NCBI RefSeq assembly: GCF_028583425.1 | Contig: NC_072807.1 | Location: forward strand, 30,695,001-30,759,000 | Source: Eublepharis macularius | Lineage: Eukaryota > Chordata > Lepidosauria > Squamata > Eublepharidae | Length of the DNA: 64,000 bases | Reading direction: 5' to 3' | Shown here: positions 28,470 to 39,800 of the stretch, in pieces | Numbering within the stretch: the stretch's first letter is position 1 | Layout of the letters: the number at the start of each line of letters is the position of its first letter | Notes under the pieces: model-generated | Database searches by the model: none | What the model was told of the DNA's origin: nothing | Seen by the model: the letters and a program-made list of their open reading frames with translations, nothing else | Translations under genes and position numbers: made by a program

Positions 28470-29110
28470 GATGTCTAAGTAGGCCTTAAGGGTGAGGTAC
28501 CCCCACTGAGCCTGGTTTACCACCCACCTCCCCACTGCAAGGGGCCACACAGAGAACAGGGCTTAGGGTGAAGATCTTAACTAGCAAGCAAGTAGGTAAC
28601 CTGGCCCCAATTCATTTAGGGCCTTAAAAACCAAGAACCTGCACTTTGAATCGTGCCCGAAACAAATCGGCAACCAGTGCTGAGCTTTCTGCAGATGTCT
28701 GGTAGGATCCCTTGACCTCAGTCCCCAACAGTCGCTCTTCCACCTCTCGTTGCACCAGTTGAAATGCTTGGGCCATTATCAAAGGGCAAGCCCGTTTGCT
28801 GTAATATGTTAGATGTGACGAGACCAGTTTTTGTGGAACAGCCACAGCAAGGGTATTGTCAGCCAAAGACGATCAAATGGACTGCATGACATTGGGGAGG
28901 CCTCAGCCTCTAGCACCAGGCCAGGATCCATGCGTAGCCCTTGAGCGACAGGTCTGCTCCTTCAGGGGAAGCCCAAACCCATCCAGGACAGGCGAACTTT
29001 CCGGTTCTCAAGTTCTTTTGTCATTTATCAGATAACGTCTGTCTTATCTGGATTGAGCTTTTATTTATTGTCTTTTAGCCATTCCTAAGCATCTGTTTAG
29101 GACTTCCCCA
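28470..29110 (-). repeat. L2/CR1-like LINE relic (end of ORF2)
   Basis: Read on the - strand from 29110, the order of protein scraps matches the C-terminal third of L2/CR1-type reverse transcriptase ORFs common in reptiles: an NPDKT-like motif, a 'LDPSLTLEAQV'-like region, then 'LVQREVEERLLG' and 'FKVQVLGF'. Many frame changes; a dead copy without a 5' part. Confidence 0.6.
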
Positions 29111-30124
29111 GTCACACACCTGAGTTGGGCATGAGAGAGGAACAGAGATGGGTACCATTTGCATTATGGAATCACCTCACTCTGAAGTGCGAGGGCATCG
29201 CTCCCTGCTACTTCCTGGAGATGTTAAACAGCGTGGTGGATAAGACAGATTCTTACAGGATGCCGGAAGGATTCGTGGCAGCTGCTATTGAATGTCTAGA
29301 AGAGCCAGTAAGAGACAAGCTTCGCTCCTTGCGAAGATCCATTCAGGACACTAGAGGCAATTCTGTGCTGAACACGCACCTAAAACTGGGTTGGAACGGT
29401 TCCAGGACTACCTGGAGTCCTATAGCCAGCACCCACTCAAGGATCTTGCCAAAGAATGCACTGTTGGCTAACACAATGTAGTTATTAAGCCACTGAGGAA
29501 CTGAGCATGCTTTCTGCAGGGGAGGGGCTCATGACCACCTCTTCCTAAGCCTTTAGAGCTGGTCTGTTGCCCACCTGCCACAAACAATATGTGACTGCTT
29601 GTCTCCGAGAGACGCCCTCAGATTCCCAGGAGAACTACAACCAGGGAGAAATGAGGTCTAGCCATACCTCTGATGGCACATCTGTCTATTCAGAAGTCTG
29701 CTCGCAGGAAACAGATTTACACTTCTGGGCCTTAAATGGTATAAAATTACCATAATTTATAATGTAAACAGAGCATCGCCTCATATTGTTATAGAAGCTT
29801 CCATTTCATACAGTAGCAATACAGATATTTCAATATTTCCATAATTTTCAGATATCCAGAAATCTTTTTGTCTAGTTGCAGGCTCCAGGGTTGTTGTTTT
29901 TTTTTTTACTTCAAGTTACAATAATTAGAGCATTGTGAAGTACAAAAAAATTACTTCATACCTCACAATACTTAGAACCTATAAGGTGAGGTTTGCTTGA
30001 GATATCCAGAAATAGCACTAAGATACTACCACACAACTGAAAGGCAAGAGAAATTTACAGGGAGACTGCATTACTGACACTTAAAGTAAATACTGCAATA
30101 GGAAATGTGAAGCTTTGGTGAACT

Positions 30125-30384
30125 CGGGGCTTTTTTTCAGCGGGCACGCAGTGGAACGGAGTTCTGGAACCTCTTGAAAATGGTCACGTGGCTGGTGGCC
30201 CCACCCCCTGATCTCCAGACAGAGGGGAGTTACATGGCCCTCCGTGCTGCTCCAGCGGCGTGGAGGGCAATCTAAACTCCCCTCTGTCTGGAGATCAGGG
30301 GGCGGGGCCACCAGCCACGTGACCATTTTCTCCGAGGGCTACCCACTGAGTTCCACCACTTCTTTTCCCAGAAAAAAAGCCCTG
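30125..30384. mobile_element. Fold-back hAT-like MITE with 8-bp target duplication
   Basis: The ends are CGGGGCTTTTTTTCAG and, reverse-complemented, CAGGGCTTTTTTTCTG. The arms pair over about 120 bases, including GGTCACGTGGCTGGTGGCCC and its complement, and GATCTCCAGACAGAGGGGAG and its complement. The 8 bases GGTGAACT flank both sides (30117-30124 and 30385-30392). An 8-bp duplication with CAGGG-type ends points to the hAT superfamily. No coding capacity. Confidence 0.88.
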
Positions 30385-30904
30385 GGTGAACTGATATGGT
30401 CAATTAAATCAGCAAGACGGCTAGTTAAAGGGCACACTGCTGTAGGTTCTGGTGCTCTTTTAGAACTAGTTCTTCTAAGGAAAGGGACTATTCAAGACAG
30501 CCTCGCTTTTGCACATGCTTTGTTTAAATGTAAGTACTTACATTTCCTTCAGCATCACAAAATTCTCCAAATGTTGTTTTATAGGATGCAAACAGGAAAA
30601 TATTCCCCAATTAACAGGCAGGTTTTTTTTTTAAAAAAAATCTATGGTAGTCATTAAGCATGCAGTGACAGGATAGGGAAGTAAGTATATAAAAGGGCAA
30701 AATAGGAGGTACTCAAGAGTGTGAATGTTTCAGCATGGAGAGCTTTGCACCTTTCTGCCCTTTAGCATCAGTAACCTGGAAGAAGCAATGAAATGATACA
30801 GCTTCCCCCGCTGGAGGACTTCCCCTCACAGCTGCCTGAAATGCCCTGCCAAATTCCTGTTCAGCAACAAGATTTCAGGCTGCCATGAAGATGGAACAAC
30901 CTTC

Positions 30905-31060
30905 TTGGCAAGATTTGAGTCCAGTGGCATTGGACCTTTCCCTTCTTCAGATACCAAAAGGGAACTCTGACTCTCGAAATTTTATACTCTGAAAATCTTG
31001 TTCATCTGTAAGGTGTGCTGGACTCAAAGCCTGCTGTTCTACTGCAGACCAAAACAGCTA
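30905..31060 (-). mobile_element. Penelope-like terminal-repeat fragment, CAGCAGTAGAAAAGC subfamily
   Basis: Contains CTCTGACTCTCGAAATTTTA, then TATACTCTGAAAATCTTGTT and a GTGCTGGACTCAAA end. This is the second terminal-repeat subfamily also seen at 38.3 and 41.7 kb. Old and broken. Confidence 0.55.
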
Positions 31061-31109
31061 CCTAGCTGAAGCCCTCTTGAAAGGGTCTCTGTCACCTGTG
31101 AAGATGTTA

Positions 31110-31266
31110 GGGTTGGATCCAGTCAGCTTTCTGGTTCAGTTTCACCCAGTTCCCCTTATTACAGCCCTCATTCCACATGACTTTAATTCGTGTAGGTCCT
31201 ACGATTTGGAGTGTAACCTTCCTCCCCAACTGAAGAACTGAACTGGCGGCAACGTGGATCCAACCC
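31110..31266. mobile_element. TA-flanked MITE, GGGTTGGATCCA ends
   Basis: Perfect 12-bp inverted ends GGGTTGGATCCA / TGGATCCAACCC, flanked by TA at 31108-31109 and 31267-31268. 157 bases, no coding capacity. Confidence 0.72.
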
Positions 31267-32059
31267 TAAGTTAGTTTAGGAGGCAAGATTTCCTTCTTTT
31301 GGTATGGTTCCCCTGACACCCTACAACCCAATGTTTTTTGTTTTTGTGGGGAGGGCGGGGCATAAATCGAATAAAATAAATAAATACAAAAAGAAGAGTC
31401 ACAATGCACCAGAGAGTACAATTCATATATTATCCAGTTTCACATTCATAGGATATAGGAACTTATTCTCAAGGATTTGAATACAAGCGAGACAGCCATG
31501 GTCCAATATAATAATACTTAAAGCACTTCCAATACCAAGCAATAAAATGTCAACAAAAAATTGCACAAATTTCTTGTTACTATGCCTGACTGAATCTGTT
31601 ACAGAAAGGTTTTTCATCTTCTCCTCTTCAAGGTTTTCAACTAAACATTTAACTTATCTTACAGATTACAGTTTCTCTTAATAATTAATTGCACAAAAAA
31701 CCACACAAAATCTTTTATGAGGCATAAATATTTCCTTATTACACAAGGTACAAAAATACTCGTACATCTTTGTTCGGTATTCCCATAAGGACGGCGGATT
31801 ATTTGGCAGAACTGGAGCCTCTCCAATCAGAGGGATGTGGAAAAAAGTTAAATATTTTACAGCTGTTCTATATATAGAAGTCTGACAGAAAAAAAAACAC
31901 AGATACAACCCTGACTTGAACTGGAGAAGGAGAAAAATGGACAAGAAATCCAGCACGTGAATTTTAAAGAAATGACTTATTCTCCAAATTCTAGAAGAAG
32001 CAGAAAATGGAAAGAGGGGAGAAACCAGGACAGTGTTTGTCAGAAGCCAAGTCTTCACG

Positions 32060-32726
32060 GAAGCAAGATGAAAAAACTTCAGTGTTTAATAGCTAGGCCA
32101 AGACCTGTTGCTATGGTTACACAAATGCTAAACAAAAACAAGCTTTGCACACACATACAACACACACACACACACCAAGTTAAAGTGTTGTAAATTCATG
32201 CCAGAAAAACATGCAAAACTGATTGTCTCTTCACTTCCTCCAGCGGAACTGCATAAACATTACTTAGGATCGGAAAGGCCTGGATATTGCACTGTATACA
32301 GCTTGGCCACGTTTCATGCCAGCAGCCCAGCTGGAAACAAATCTGACTATCGCCAAGAACGGGTCTCTCCGACTCAGCCTCAGCATAGCAAAAAAGGAGG
32401 GGGGGGGGACACACACCTACATGCCCCTCAGCAACGGGAGTTTGCCGGGATGTAAGCAGAGTGGGAAGCAAGCAGGCAGAACTTACAGACCATGCAAGTC
32501 CACAGTAGGGTTAGGGGGCTGTTGTTATTCACAGTCTTGGACGGGGAAGCCCGCAACTTCATTCATCGGAAGCGCGAGTTACTGCAGTTAGGCACCTTGT
32601 CTGGTGGCCACAGGAAAAGGTTGGGGTGGTGGGAGGATTTCCAGCAATCCACAAACTGCTTCATCCCTGGCACATCACTCCATGGAGAGACAAGGGGAGG
32701 GGGAGGACGTGGGCCGAGAGGCAGCT
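32060..32726 (-). other. RBPMS2: Putative RBPMS2 3'UTR exon
   Basis: On the - strand an excellent acceptor (a long CT tract, then CTCTTCCAAG) ends at 32727. The donor just after the RBPMS2 stop codon (33848-33853) needs a partner, and this is the first strong one. The exon would begin AGCTGCCTCTCGGCCCACGT and be repeat-free for several hundred bases. An ATTAAA on the - strand at 32087-32092 is a candidate poly(A) signal; the real 3' end may lie further left. Confidence 0.55.
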
Positions 32727-32766
32727 CTTGGAAGAGAAAGAGAGAAAAGAGTTACCGAGATATCAC

Positions 32767-32985
32767 AGATCCAGAGGAGTTAGCCGTGTTAGTCTGTGGT
32801 TGCAAAACAGCAAAGAGTCCAGTAGCACTTTTAAGACTCACTGACTTTATCGTTGCATATACTTTCAAGAGCCACAGCTCTCTTGCATCTGATGAAGAGA
32901 GCTGTGTTTCTCGAAACCTTAAGTTACAATAAAGTTGGTGAGTCTTAAAGGTGCTACTGGCCTCATTGTTTTGCAAGATATCACA
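32767..32985. mobile_element. Penelope-like fold-back of two terminal repeats
   Basis: A + strand copy (AGGAGTTAGCCGTGTTAGTC, then GTCCAGTAGCACTTTTAAGA) is followed by an inverted copy (GGTGAGTCTTAAAGGTGCTA), forming a long hairpin. Near the turn lie CTGATGA (32889-32895), a short stem and GAAA (32913-32916), the hammerhead-like core. It sits in the putative 3'UTR intron of RBPMS2. Confidence 0.7.
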
Positions 32986-33288
32986 GTCCACTAAAGAACC
33001 CCTCCTTCCCCAAGCAACGAAAGTCGATCAGGATGATCTCTGCTTTAAGAATGGGAGAAGAATATGAAGGATGGATAAATGACAGGTGATTAAAGTATCA
33101 GACGGCACCTGGGCAGGAGGGCCTCAAGACGTACAAACAGGATTCCACCTTCAGGATGCCTCACTGGCTAAGGAATTAGCTACCAATCCCACATCTTCAA
33201 TCAATCGGCAAGTAGCATGCAGGAGGAAGTGGCTATGTATCCTTGGAGATTCTAACCAGTGTCTCCGGCAGCCCATGTTCAATACAAA

Positions 33289-33460
33289 GGGTGGGATGTG
33301 GCTGAGTGAGAGAGCATCCGCTTGATGTGCAGAAGGCCCCAGGTTTAATCCCTCGCATCATCCGGTGGGAGGTGGTGTGAAAGACCTCTGCCTGAGACCT
33401 GGAAAGCTACCAGTCAGAGTAGGTAACACTGACATGGTCTGACTCAGTAGGCAGCCACTT
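33289..33460 (+). repeat. tRNA-SINE (GGCTGTGGCTCAG family)
   Basis: Head GTGGCTGAGTGAGAGAGCAT, CAGAAGGCCCCAGGTTTAAT, then AAAGACCTCTGCCTGAGACC and a tail ending CTGACTCAGTAGGCAGC. In the putative 3'UTR intron of RBPMS2. Confidence 0.8.
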
Positions 33461-33858
33461 TGTGCGTGCATCTGTTCAAGTGTACTACCCATACAGACGA
33501 AAACACAAAGGCTGCAGGGCCTTGGTTTAGCCTTGGCGCAGAACTGGTGCTTAAAGAAGTCTGCACCAGATAGTTCCCTTGATAGATGAATTCCCTCTGT
33601 TAACCATCTGGTGGAAAGGCGCGGCTGCGTTGCGGCTTCCCCAGTGTCAGCCTGGCATGTGGCATCCATACGGGCAAGAGATGAGGACAGGGGTCTTGCA
33701 AAGCAAAGTCAGCTTCAATTTGCTATGACAGGCTGAGCCAGCAGGGAGGGAAGGGGGGCGACCACAGAACGACCCGATTTAGCAGAAGTTCTGGGAGCAG
33801 CCCTAAAATGCCCACGCTTTAAAGACCCAAACTTAAGCAAGGCAGATACTTACTAAAA

Positions 33859-36800
33859 CTAACAGAACTGACGAGATTTCCATCCTTGTTGAGTGGCTTC
33901 GGAAGGAGGATACCAGCGCATCTGGAAGAGAGAGAAACGGTGTGATGGAGACGCTCCGGGCACGGCAAAATTGCAGGTGGCGACGGATGAGGGCATTTCC
34001 TCCTAGCTATTCAAGTAGCACTGAAGGCTTTCGAAAAACCAAGCCTAACGTGGCCTCGCACTACAAAAGCTCACGGACTCTTTCTGTGCAGGGAGACAAG
34101 CCGGCCGACCAACCTTCAGCCCGATCCAAAAGAGCTACTTTAAGAAGCTACTGAGAGCGCGCGTGAGGAAACAACTGTATCTCACCCAGATCGCAGGCTC
34201 ACACGTCATTAACACAACGTCACAGCTAGCTACAGGCACCTGCAAGACACAGGAGCTGCCTCTCACGGAACACCTGCAATCCGATCTTCCCAGGCCACCC
34301 ATCGCTAATCACAGCACAAGGAACCAGGGACGTCGGTGCTCCAGCTGCTGATTACTGTATCCAGCTCGCACTCTACCGGCCAGTCTTTGTGTGGTAAGGG
34401 AAGGGGGCTGTGGCTCAGTGGCAGAGCATCTGTTTGGCATGCAGAAAGTCCCAGGTTCGATCCCCAGCTAAAAGGATCAGGTAATAGGTGATGTGAAAGA
34501 CCGGAGACCCTGGAGAGCCACAGGCAGAGTAGAGAATACCTTGATGGACCAAGGGTCTAAAAGAGTACAGAGGCAGCTTCTTGCGTTCAGGACTGCCGAC
34601 AGTGGGTCTGCTCCATCTTTAAGCAGAAGGTGTATACATTTACCCACTGGCCACAGATAACAGCAGGGGAATTCCAGGCTTCAGCATTAAAGGAAACAGA
34701 ATATGCCTTGAAAGGAGTAGAATGTAGGTATGCGAAGAGGGTTAGGATCTACAAGGCAGAGACCAGGAGAGGATCCAATGGTGGTGGGGAGCCATCAGAG
34801 CAGAGCGGCATGCGCTGTCAGGAGCCCTCGGCTAGAGGTTTAGGGTGGGCCATTCAACACAACAACATTCGATTTATATACCGCCCTTCGGGACAACTCA
34901 ACACCCACTCAGGGCAGTTTACCAAGTATGTTGTTACTTTTTTCGCTACCTGCGGTGACGTCAGTTTGTCCTGCTATTTCTTCCTGTTCACCTGCCTCCC
35001 ATAGTTTCCAATCTCCTGCCCTGCGTTGTAACTGGATCAATTCTATAGCTATCCCCCTTGGGATTCTATATCCTCCAGTTTCCCTTGTTTCCTGGAACGT
35101 CATTTGCCTCATTTTGCCTGTAGAATCCGCATGTTCGTCTTTCATGTCTGCCATAGAGCACTTGGCTGTCTTTCCACAAAACATAGGAAGTTGGCTTATA
35201 CTGAACCAGAGCGCTTGTCCATCAAAGTCGGTACCAACTACTCAAGACTGGCAGCTGCTCTCCAGGGTCTCAGGCAGAGGTCTTTCCCATCACCTGACCT
35301 TCTTAACTGGAGATGCTGAGATTCGAACCCAGGACTTTCTCCGTGCAAAGCAGGTGCTCTACTATTCGGCTGTCACCCCTCCAATTTTCTCCTCCCTTTA
35401 TCTGCTGAATGTATTTGAGTTGCAGCTACACGTACAACCATTACCAACTGAGAGCACACCTCTCCCTCCATCCATTCCCTCCAAAAAACGCAAACAGCTG
35501 CAGTCAGTCTGAACTGCACACCTACTTTAGAAACTTGCTCAGAACTGGCTAGTTCACAGCAAAACAATTACAGCAGGCAGAGAAAAAAGCCTGCGGCAAT
35601 AAGCAGCAGAGTGCATGCACATATGATGCGCATGCACCCAGACGGCATGTTCTTGGTGGAAGAACACAAAAGCACCCCCATTTTTAACCGGAAAGGTGTT
35701 GGAATTATGGGGAAAGTGAGAAGAAAAAAGTGTGGGAAAGTAATACGGGGCAACAGAGTTTATTAGAGGACATGTGTTCAAGGGAATAGGAAGACCGTGG
35801 CTGTGTCTCGCATAAACTATGCCAACCTCAAAGGGTGAGAGTAGAGAATCAGCACCCACTCACCGGTGCTTTTGCCACAGGTCCCAGCTTATGTACAGCT
35901 GGACTCGGAACTCTCCCCTCTGGGCTGCAGTAACACAGGGCCTAAGAGCCTCTCATCTTGATACAGGAGACTGAATTTCACGGTTCAGGTTTCCAACACT
36001 GTATCTCCTTGCTCCAAACAACACAACACAGAAATCTTACTCTACAGATGAACAAATCCAGAAGTTTCTCTTAAAAATTGTCACCTTTTCTGAAATCTGT
36101 GTTGAAAACGGCATCAACGGTGCGAATATGTGCCGAAGAAACAAGTGAACACCAGTGTGAGAATGACAACATACGAAAATTAACAAAAAAAAGGCCTCAG
36201 TAACAATAACATTTGATTTATATACATACCGCCCTTCAGGACAACTGAACGTCCACTCAGAGCAGTTTACAAAGTATGTTGTTGTTATCCTCAGGACAAT
36301 CACCCTGTGGTGTGTGTGGGGCTGAGAGAGCTCCGAGAAGCTGTGACTGACCCAAGGTCACCCAGCTGGCTTCAAGTGGAGGAGTGGGGAATCAAGCCCC
36401 GTTCTCCAGATTAGAGTTCCTCTGCTCTTAACCACTACACCAAACTTGCCTGAAAATTAACCAAAAAAAAGGCAAAGCCTCACTTTGCTAGCAAGCCCCA
36501 CAGATTTTCTGTACCGTCTGCCCTGATCAATCGCTCAGTCAGCCTCACTGGTACTCTGCCTCCATGTAAGGTTGCAACGACAGCGCACGCAAGGGTCACT
36601 CGAGCCAGCTGGCAGAAGCCACCAGGCCCCGCTTATCTGCATCGTTCCTAGCAAGCATTCTTTTCTCGACTGACAGCCACAAGGATTGTCATGTTTCACA
36701 TTCCGCCCCCCACCCCACCCCCCCCGGCTTCAGTTTGTAAGCATTTCCCAGATTCCCAAACCACTCTCCCCCGCACATCTGGAATCAGTTTCATCCATCC

Positions 36801-39800
36801 TGCCCAGCAGCCGAGTGGGAACAGGAAGCTCCCTCCTTGCCGGACTGCACTCTGCTCTTTCACCCTGGAAAGAAAAGCCCTATCCAGAAGATGCTAAACC
36901 TTCAGGAGGAGCAGGGGCTTGCTTGTTGCAGGCAGACGCCTGAGGCTTTGCTCCTTGGCGCACAGGGAGTCACGCACACCGAAGCTCATTCTACTAATAT
37001 GGCATTACCTGCTCCCGAATTCTATCAAAAATTATCAGCCTGCCTTGATTTCTCGATGCTCCTTCTCAGCAGAACTCAAAGCTCCGTCGCTGCTTTTACA
37101 CACAGTCCAACCGAGTACGCTTGTGTAATAAAGCTCCCCGCCACAACTCCAAAAACCTCCCATCAATGCCCCATCAAGCTTCCCTTTTGCTCGTATATCA
37201 TCAGATCGAAATGAAGCAAGAAAAAGAGAGGGAGGAGAGAGTCAGGACTCCGCTTGGGAAGGAGAAGAGAGAGAGTGTGTCGGAAGGAGGATTTCTCTGG
37301 GCTCCGGCAAGGAAAGAGGGAAGGGCTTTCCTTCACAGGAGTCCACAGTGTGGCAGACATGTGCCAAGTTGTCTGTGCAGGGAAAATCAAAACTGTGTCT
37401 TTGCTACTGCTACAAGCCACCTCCTCCCATGTGATTGTGGTGGAGTGAAACAAAGGTGGCCGGGAATGCCCCCTTCCCCTCCACCCGCCCTGCCGCCGCA
37501 TTATATTGGCAGGGTTTCTCACCCCCGCCCCCTCCACCCCCCAGACAGGACCAATCCATTGCTGCTCATAGGGAGCAGCTTGGAACTCAAGTCGGTGCCA
37601 TGCTGTGGTGCCATGTTGTGTCGTGTGCCAAGTTGGCAAGAGGTGGGTTAGAGAAATGCCTGGCGTTTCGTTCGCCTGGGTGCGGATAGCGTGAGGCCCA
37701 TGCACTGGATGGCTAAGGAAGAAGATGGGCAACAAAACAAAAAACCCACAAAGCTTGTGGACACTCCCGCCCCCCCACAGCATTGTGCCCAGTGGCATAG
37801 AGGAGAGATTGCCTTACCAGCTTTTCTGGATGGAGCCCACCATCCTTAAAAGGAATGAAGCTACAGGGCAGCCATCTCCACTCTAGTTGGGACTATGGTG
37901 CCCCACCTCCGGGGCTAGCTCTGACCTTCAGGGCTAGCCTGCGTTGGCATCTTGGCTGCAGATCACTGAAGACATCAAAGGAGGGATCATTTCAACCACC
38001 GTTTGGCCAATGGGGAGCCGCCAGGGGACAGGAGACCTTGCTTTGGTGGGAGACATTGAGCGCGGCAACCTGCCATGCTGCACAGCACCCTCTGCTAGGA
38101 GAGCGTCGACATTTAGCAGCAAATACACCGGGTACATTTTTGAGGGCCAGAAGGGCTAAACGGATTAAGCCTTCTGTGGCCCAAAGACTTAGAGGCCCTT
38201 CCCTCTTGCTGCAGCTGGCAAGCAGAGGGTCTAACTAGCCATGGGCAGTTTCAGCTGCGTATCCATATTGTCCTGCAGGAAGAGCAAGAGTCAGACAAAG
38301 GGAGCTTTGACTCAAAAGCTTATATCCTGGAAATCTTGCTCGTCGTTAAGGTGCGACTAGACTTGAATCTTATGCGAGCTATGGACAGACTGTCGCTTGC
38401 TCGTTTATTTGTAAGCAAGGGAGGGGGGCAAATGGCAGGAGGACCCTGGAGATGTTCTGGCAAAGTTTATAAATACTGTATGAAGTGTGGATGGGCACAA
38501 TACAACAGTCTCTTTGGAAACAGTTACACAATGAACCCCCAGAGCACACACTTTTTTGGCTATTGCCCCCCGTTTGGCAGAAACTGTTGGCTCTTTGGAA
38601 AGCACAGCCCTTGTTACAAAAGAGGCTTTGCTTACTTCCAGCAACATCACAGAGCAAAGTCCAACTGGCTGTACAGCACTGCCAGTCATGTCCTGTTTGC
38701 TGTGTGATCCCCAATTGGCTAGGACCACTTCCATGACTATCTGAGGAAGTGGATGCTGTTATTAAAAGGTCATAGGCGGCACAGCAAAAGGTAAAAAAGG
38801 GGAATAGGAACAAACAGGACCGACGTTTCTTTCTCCTTCCAGGGAGACAATTTGATTCAGCAACAGCATTGATCCAAGGCAGGCTGGGAGGCTGACAGGC
38901 TAGCTTGGGAGCAGCATGTTCACCATATGGCGCAGCATCGCAGCCAAGCACCCCATTGGTCTTTCTAGCCACAGGGGGAGGGAGAACTTAGCCAGTCGTC
39001 TCCCAGTTTCAACTTTGTCCAGGACTCCAGAACGAGTGTCCTGAACTCCTGCCCCTCCCCACCTATTCATTAACATAACAAGACTCCCAGCCTACAAACT
39101 GAGCCAGTTGTTCAGCAAGCAGGAGGTGAAGTAATGTTTAACTCCATAAAGCGGTTTTATGAGTAATACGTTTTGTTTTAAGGGAAAGCACAAGGGGAAA
39201 GAGGGGAGACACGGACTCGACACGGCACTAGTTCTCGAAGCAGACAGCATAAGCTCCGTCCCGTTGTCTCCAGTGGTGGGAGAGCTGCCTGTGACAAGTG
39301 TGGGCCTTCTTCTGCGTGCCTGTCCCAAGCGGGAGTCCCTTACCTTGCACAGAATCAGATTTGTTTACCCTACGAGCATTAAAATGGCAACATACTTGTG
39401 CACGGAGTCACTCCCTTGTCCCTCCCCACAGTGGGTCAAGGGTTATACTCAAGGGGCAAGCCCACAGGGTGGATTGAGGGATCTGCCTAAAGAACCTGCT
39501 TCCGCACAGCAAGGCAACCTGGTGCCGCCCCAAGGATCCTTTAGGACGAGGCAGGTACCAAAAGCGGCCGGACAACGTCTGAAGGCTGTAAAAGCCAAGC
39601 TGAACAGCTGCACTTTTTTTTTTAAAAAAAAGTGAAGAGCTTTAAATTCAATCCACTATTAACGATTAGGTTGGTCAAATTTGCAGTTTTGGGCTCTGGC
39701 AACTTTATTTCAGGGCCAGGTTTCAGAATAGTTGGGCTTCCAAAGCCACCAAGTCCTTTCCTTCTAGGAGTTCGGCTCCTTTTCTGGAATTCTTCCAAAC

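Larger units (their letters stand above)
28040..32060. other. Intergenic DNA between the minisatellite and RBPMS2
   Basis: No gene recognised. It holds Penelope-like terminal fragments (28255, 30905), an L2/CR1-like LINE relic (28470-29110), a fold-back hAT-like MITE (30125-30384), a TA-flanked MITE (31110-31266) and a LINE or SINE tail (GGCATAAATCGAATAAAATA, near 31360). AT-rich DNA at 29760-30110 and 31390-32060 has nothing recognisable, although part of the latter could be RBPMS2 3'UTR. Confidence 0.5.

Noticed and set aside
34928-35512. 194-codon frame on the + strand
   Set aside because: It runs through a reversed SINE at 35185-35385, so a chance frame in repeat DNA is the likely explanation.
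37163-37798. Longest uninterrupted frame of the window (211 codons, - strand)
   Set aside because: Lies in a GC-rich RBPMS2 intron where stops are rare, has no recognisable domain, and has no splice or conservation signal.
38379-38972. 197-codon frame on the - strand
   Set aside because: No family likeness, many cysteines and low complexity, inside an RBPMS2 intron; overlapping long frames occur on both strands.
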